Positions 61,701-64,000 of a DNA stretch of 64,000 bases are shown here, piece by piece. Both the position numbers and the translations under genes were made by a program. A model generated the notes under the pieces. That model saw only the letters and a program-made list of their open reading frames with translations. It ran no database searches and was not told the DNA's origin. This DNA comes from Sphagnum compactum (Eukaryota > Bryophyta > Sphagnopsida > Sphagnales), in contig OZ234497.1 of the NCBI GenBank assembly GCA_965153455.1, positions 18,345,872 through 18,409,871 of the forward strand, written 5' to 3'. Every line of letters starts with the position of its first letter. The stretch's first letter is position 1.

Positions 61701-63927
61701 TTGAATACATTGATGCAATTCCATGAGCAGAATCAATATGATCTTCTACTAATAGTAAAACTAATTCTTCTATAGAGCAGGAAGTTAGATGACAAATGAT
61801 AAAAAGAAAAAAAATGGATGGTGGAGGAATGGATTTGTGTCTCCACAAGAAGGCACTCACTTTAGGGGACTGGCAAGCACACGCTGTCCAATAGTCACAA
61901 AGCTTGTCTCTTGATTGGACATGAACCATGCAAGAGATGACACACTGCAACCCATACTCACAACATATTAGAGTTTTCTGAGCAAACTACAGGAGAACCT
62001 ATTACCAAAAGGAAGGAGCCCGAAACAGTCAGAGAAGACTTACATCAAAATTTCTTTGTTCTTTTACCAGGACTTGTCTCACTCACCAGTACTGAAGCGA
62101 ATAATATATTCTTCAAATCAGGTACAAGAATCAGGTGCTTAACAACACAGTTACACTTAACAACAGACATCACCACTGGTTCTCAAACCCTGCAAATGTA
62201 AGATTTTACAAGTCTGATCACCTGCCAGTGAAGATATGCTCTCGCACACCAAGTATGGTGGGTGGGCGTACTCCATGAGGCTCATGGAACTCTTCAAGCA
62301 AGTTCCGCATCTTGAAAGCCTCTTCTAAGTAATTATCCTGCCCCGTCCCAAAACAGCAGAAACAAGGTGGGTGCATGTCGTCTTTCTTGTGTCCCCATGC
62401 CACTTTCTTCACAAGAGAAGGAAAACAAAAGAATAGAGCAGAAATAAAGAGCTAGTGAACTTTACCTGATTCATGTCGATAGCCTGAAGGCCTTCACCAC
62501 GAGTAAAAATGATTGCATGGTTTTGGTTCTCTGGCTTGCCTTCCCCAAGTCTGACAGGGCCTGGTAACCTGATGCGATAGATTTCCTGATCAAGATTATT
62601 CACAGCCTTCACCAAGACAGAGTAGTAAACCTTTTGGGGCTTGTCCTTGTGTCGCTCTTCCCCTTCATCAATATACGCCACTCGAAGTGATGGGTTCCTG
62701 CACAGCACCAGCAAAACACCAGAAAACATGGTACAGCACTTTATGAGAATTGTTTGGCAGATGGGTTGCTGCCACCATGAGGCCCCCCTTGTCCATAACA
62801 TGTTCTTTTTGCCCTGTATCCACCAAGAGATTTTGATGGCAATTCATTCACCAAGCCAGCATTCAGAAAGAATGGAAATAAATTGACATTCATTCAATGA
62901 TCAACAAATGGGTCCAGGGCATATGTACTGGAGCATGAGATTCAAGATCTCTGTGGCATTATGATGACTTTGTCGTTTTTGTTCACCGTAGTTTTGACAA
63001 GCAGCAACATAAGTGAACTTCATATCGGCAATCGCTTGTAACTGTGACCACGTGGATCGCTGACTCCTTTTCTGTTCATCAGGAGTTTTCGTGATCACTT
63101 TGTACCCATTTACAAGCTCTGAAAGCACAGGAAGGCACAAGTCTCAGATGAGAAGAATACATTTTGCAACAGAATGTCAGCATTCACTCTATTACAATGC
63201 ACGAGAGTGACACAACCAACACAATCTACTTCACATGGGGACAGAGTTTGTGCTCTGCTGAAAGTACCATCTTCTGTTGCCATGTCCAGAAAGGCCTGAA
63301 GCTCCAATGCTCTTCGGTAGTACATCATACCCCTCACTGCCACATCAAGAAAAGCACATGAGTTGAAAGACATTTGCCACTAAAACTATGAACTTTGGGT
63401 CCAGGCAAAATGCATGAAATCAAATACAGAGCACCTGAAATGCTGAAAAAATAAAACATGCAAAGCTAAAAAGGTGCTGATACCTGTGCGTGAGAGAGTT
63501 TGGCCACGAAATGATGCCCACACTCTGAGTTGGTCCTCTTTCTCCACGTTACCAAAAATTTCAGTCTCAGGATCTGCACTAGTAATGTTAACCCGCTCCA
63601 AAAAGTTGCTCCATTCATCTGCAAATATGCAAAATTTCAAGATGTTCAGAGTTGTAAGATATGCTCAAAACCCAGCATTATCCTTCCATCATCCTAATCC
63701 ACAAATGCACCTCAACACAACCACTGAGAGAGAGACTTTTGAAGGTAACCAATCAGACGGGCTCAAATCATCTGCTGTTAAGAGGGATTGCAGAGAGAGC
63801 ACCCTCTTTATACAGACCTGGGTAGATTTTCTGAAGGTAGAACAAGACAGAAATGCCATCCTCATTCTCAGTCATCAGATCATCTCTTGAATACACCACA
63901 TCCTCCTTGTAGTACGGAGTCAGGACA
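58701..63927 (-). CDS. CALS: Callose synthase (1,3-beta-glucan synthase, GT48), C-terminal 845 residues; 5' part outside the window
   Basis: Fourteen coding exons, 5' to 3': 63818-63927, 63484-63618, 63268-63336, 62929-63118, 62466-62697, 62222-62337, 61861-61944, 61547-61659, 61120-61349, 60298-60905, 59896-60085, 59621-59671, 59198-59380, 58701-58928. All junctions are GT-AG and phases join without a break. Recognisable GT48 blocks are VLTPYY, LFYLQKIYPDEW, RGMMYYRRALELQAFLDMA, DMKFTYVAACQNYG, AYIDEGEE, SLAWFMSNQETSFVTIGQR, VRFHYGHPDVFDR, RGGMSKASRVINLSEDIFAG and RRGNVTHHEYIQVGKGRDVG. A multi-pass C-terminal membrane domain follows. The protein ends SRILAGRKKL. The family is about 1,900 residues, so over half lies beyond the right edge. 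The enzyme makes callose at the plasma membrane (cell plate, pollen, plasmodesmata). Which subfamily this is cannot be told here. The sequence from 63928 to 64000 appears to be intron. Confidence 0.95.
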
Positions 63928-64000
63928 CTGCACAAACCCAACATTGAGATTCCATAAAAAGCATTCCAAACAATAAGGAACACATGGAAGAAAACCATAG

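Noticed and set aside
1-64000. CRISPR arrays, prokaryotic operons, organellar insertions
   Set aside because: No regularly spaced identical repeats, no ribosome-binding-site-led gene clusters, and no plastid or mitochondrial genes were seen.

Overview
This is an AT-rich, repeat-dense, intron-containing nuclear window from a land plant. It carries the C-terminal half of a GT48 callose synthase, a 100-residue CPN10 co-chaperonin, GT-AG introns of about 70-600 bp and decayed Ty3/gypsy retrotransposons of plant type. The style of the repeats and the survival of a DUF1647-like family lean towards a non-flowering plant (lycophyte, fern or gymnosperm). The window does not settle this.

Five protein genes can be reconstructed exon by exon. 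Three are tandem, same-strand paralogues of a putative type II membrane glycosyltransferase-like protein: copy A 10763-13014, copy B 28692-30963, copy C 50618-52801. Each has three coding exons with identical intron phases. At the right end, both on the minus strand, lie CPN10 (56039-57242, three exons) and the last 14 coding exons of a callose synthase (58701-63927) that continues past the window edge.

Region by region. 1-10.65 kb is intergenic, with a 211-bp MITE (3747-3957), an R1 repeat, R2 repeats and minisatellites. 10.7-13.3 kb is gene A. 13.3-27.4 kb is repeats: a TAGG/CCTA palindromic array, a gypsy ruin (17.5-18.95 kb), a tRNA-derived SINE head, a CTAAACTTGG-type array, and a 616-bp TIR element. 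27.4-31.0 kb is the gene B leader and gene, with a perfect 19-bp-arm hairpin upstream. The 3' flank of B holds two insertions that A lacks, one of which is an R1 element. 34.2-38.24 kb is a second gypsy ruin with an internal deletion. 40.9-45.07 kb holds two oppositely oriented LTR-element remnants whose ~490-bp LTRs form an inverted pair. 48.36-49.64 kb is an inverted R1 copy split by a retroelement fragment. 49.7-52.8 kb is the gene C leader and gene. 52.8-56.0 kb is unassigned. 56.0-64 kb holds the two conserved genes.

The most interesting part is the tandem family. B and C share about 0.9-1.1 kb of 5' leader, including a leader intron and a short upstream reading frame. A keeps only about 100 bp of it. 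A nevertheless matches C better than B in part of exon 2, although A and B are closer elsewhere, which suggests gene conversion. The family is predicted Golgi/secretory, and its substrate is unknown. CPN10 (organelle protein folding) and callose synthase (plasma-membrane beta-1,3-glucan synthesis) have no evident functional link to it or to each other.
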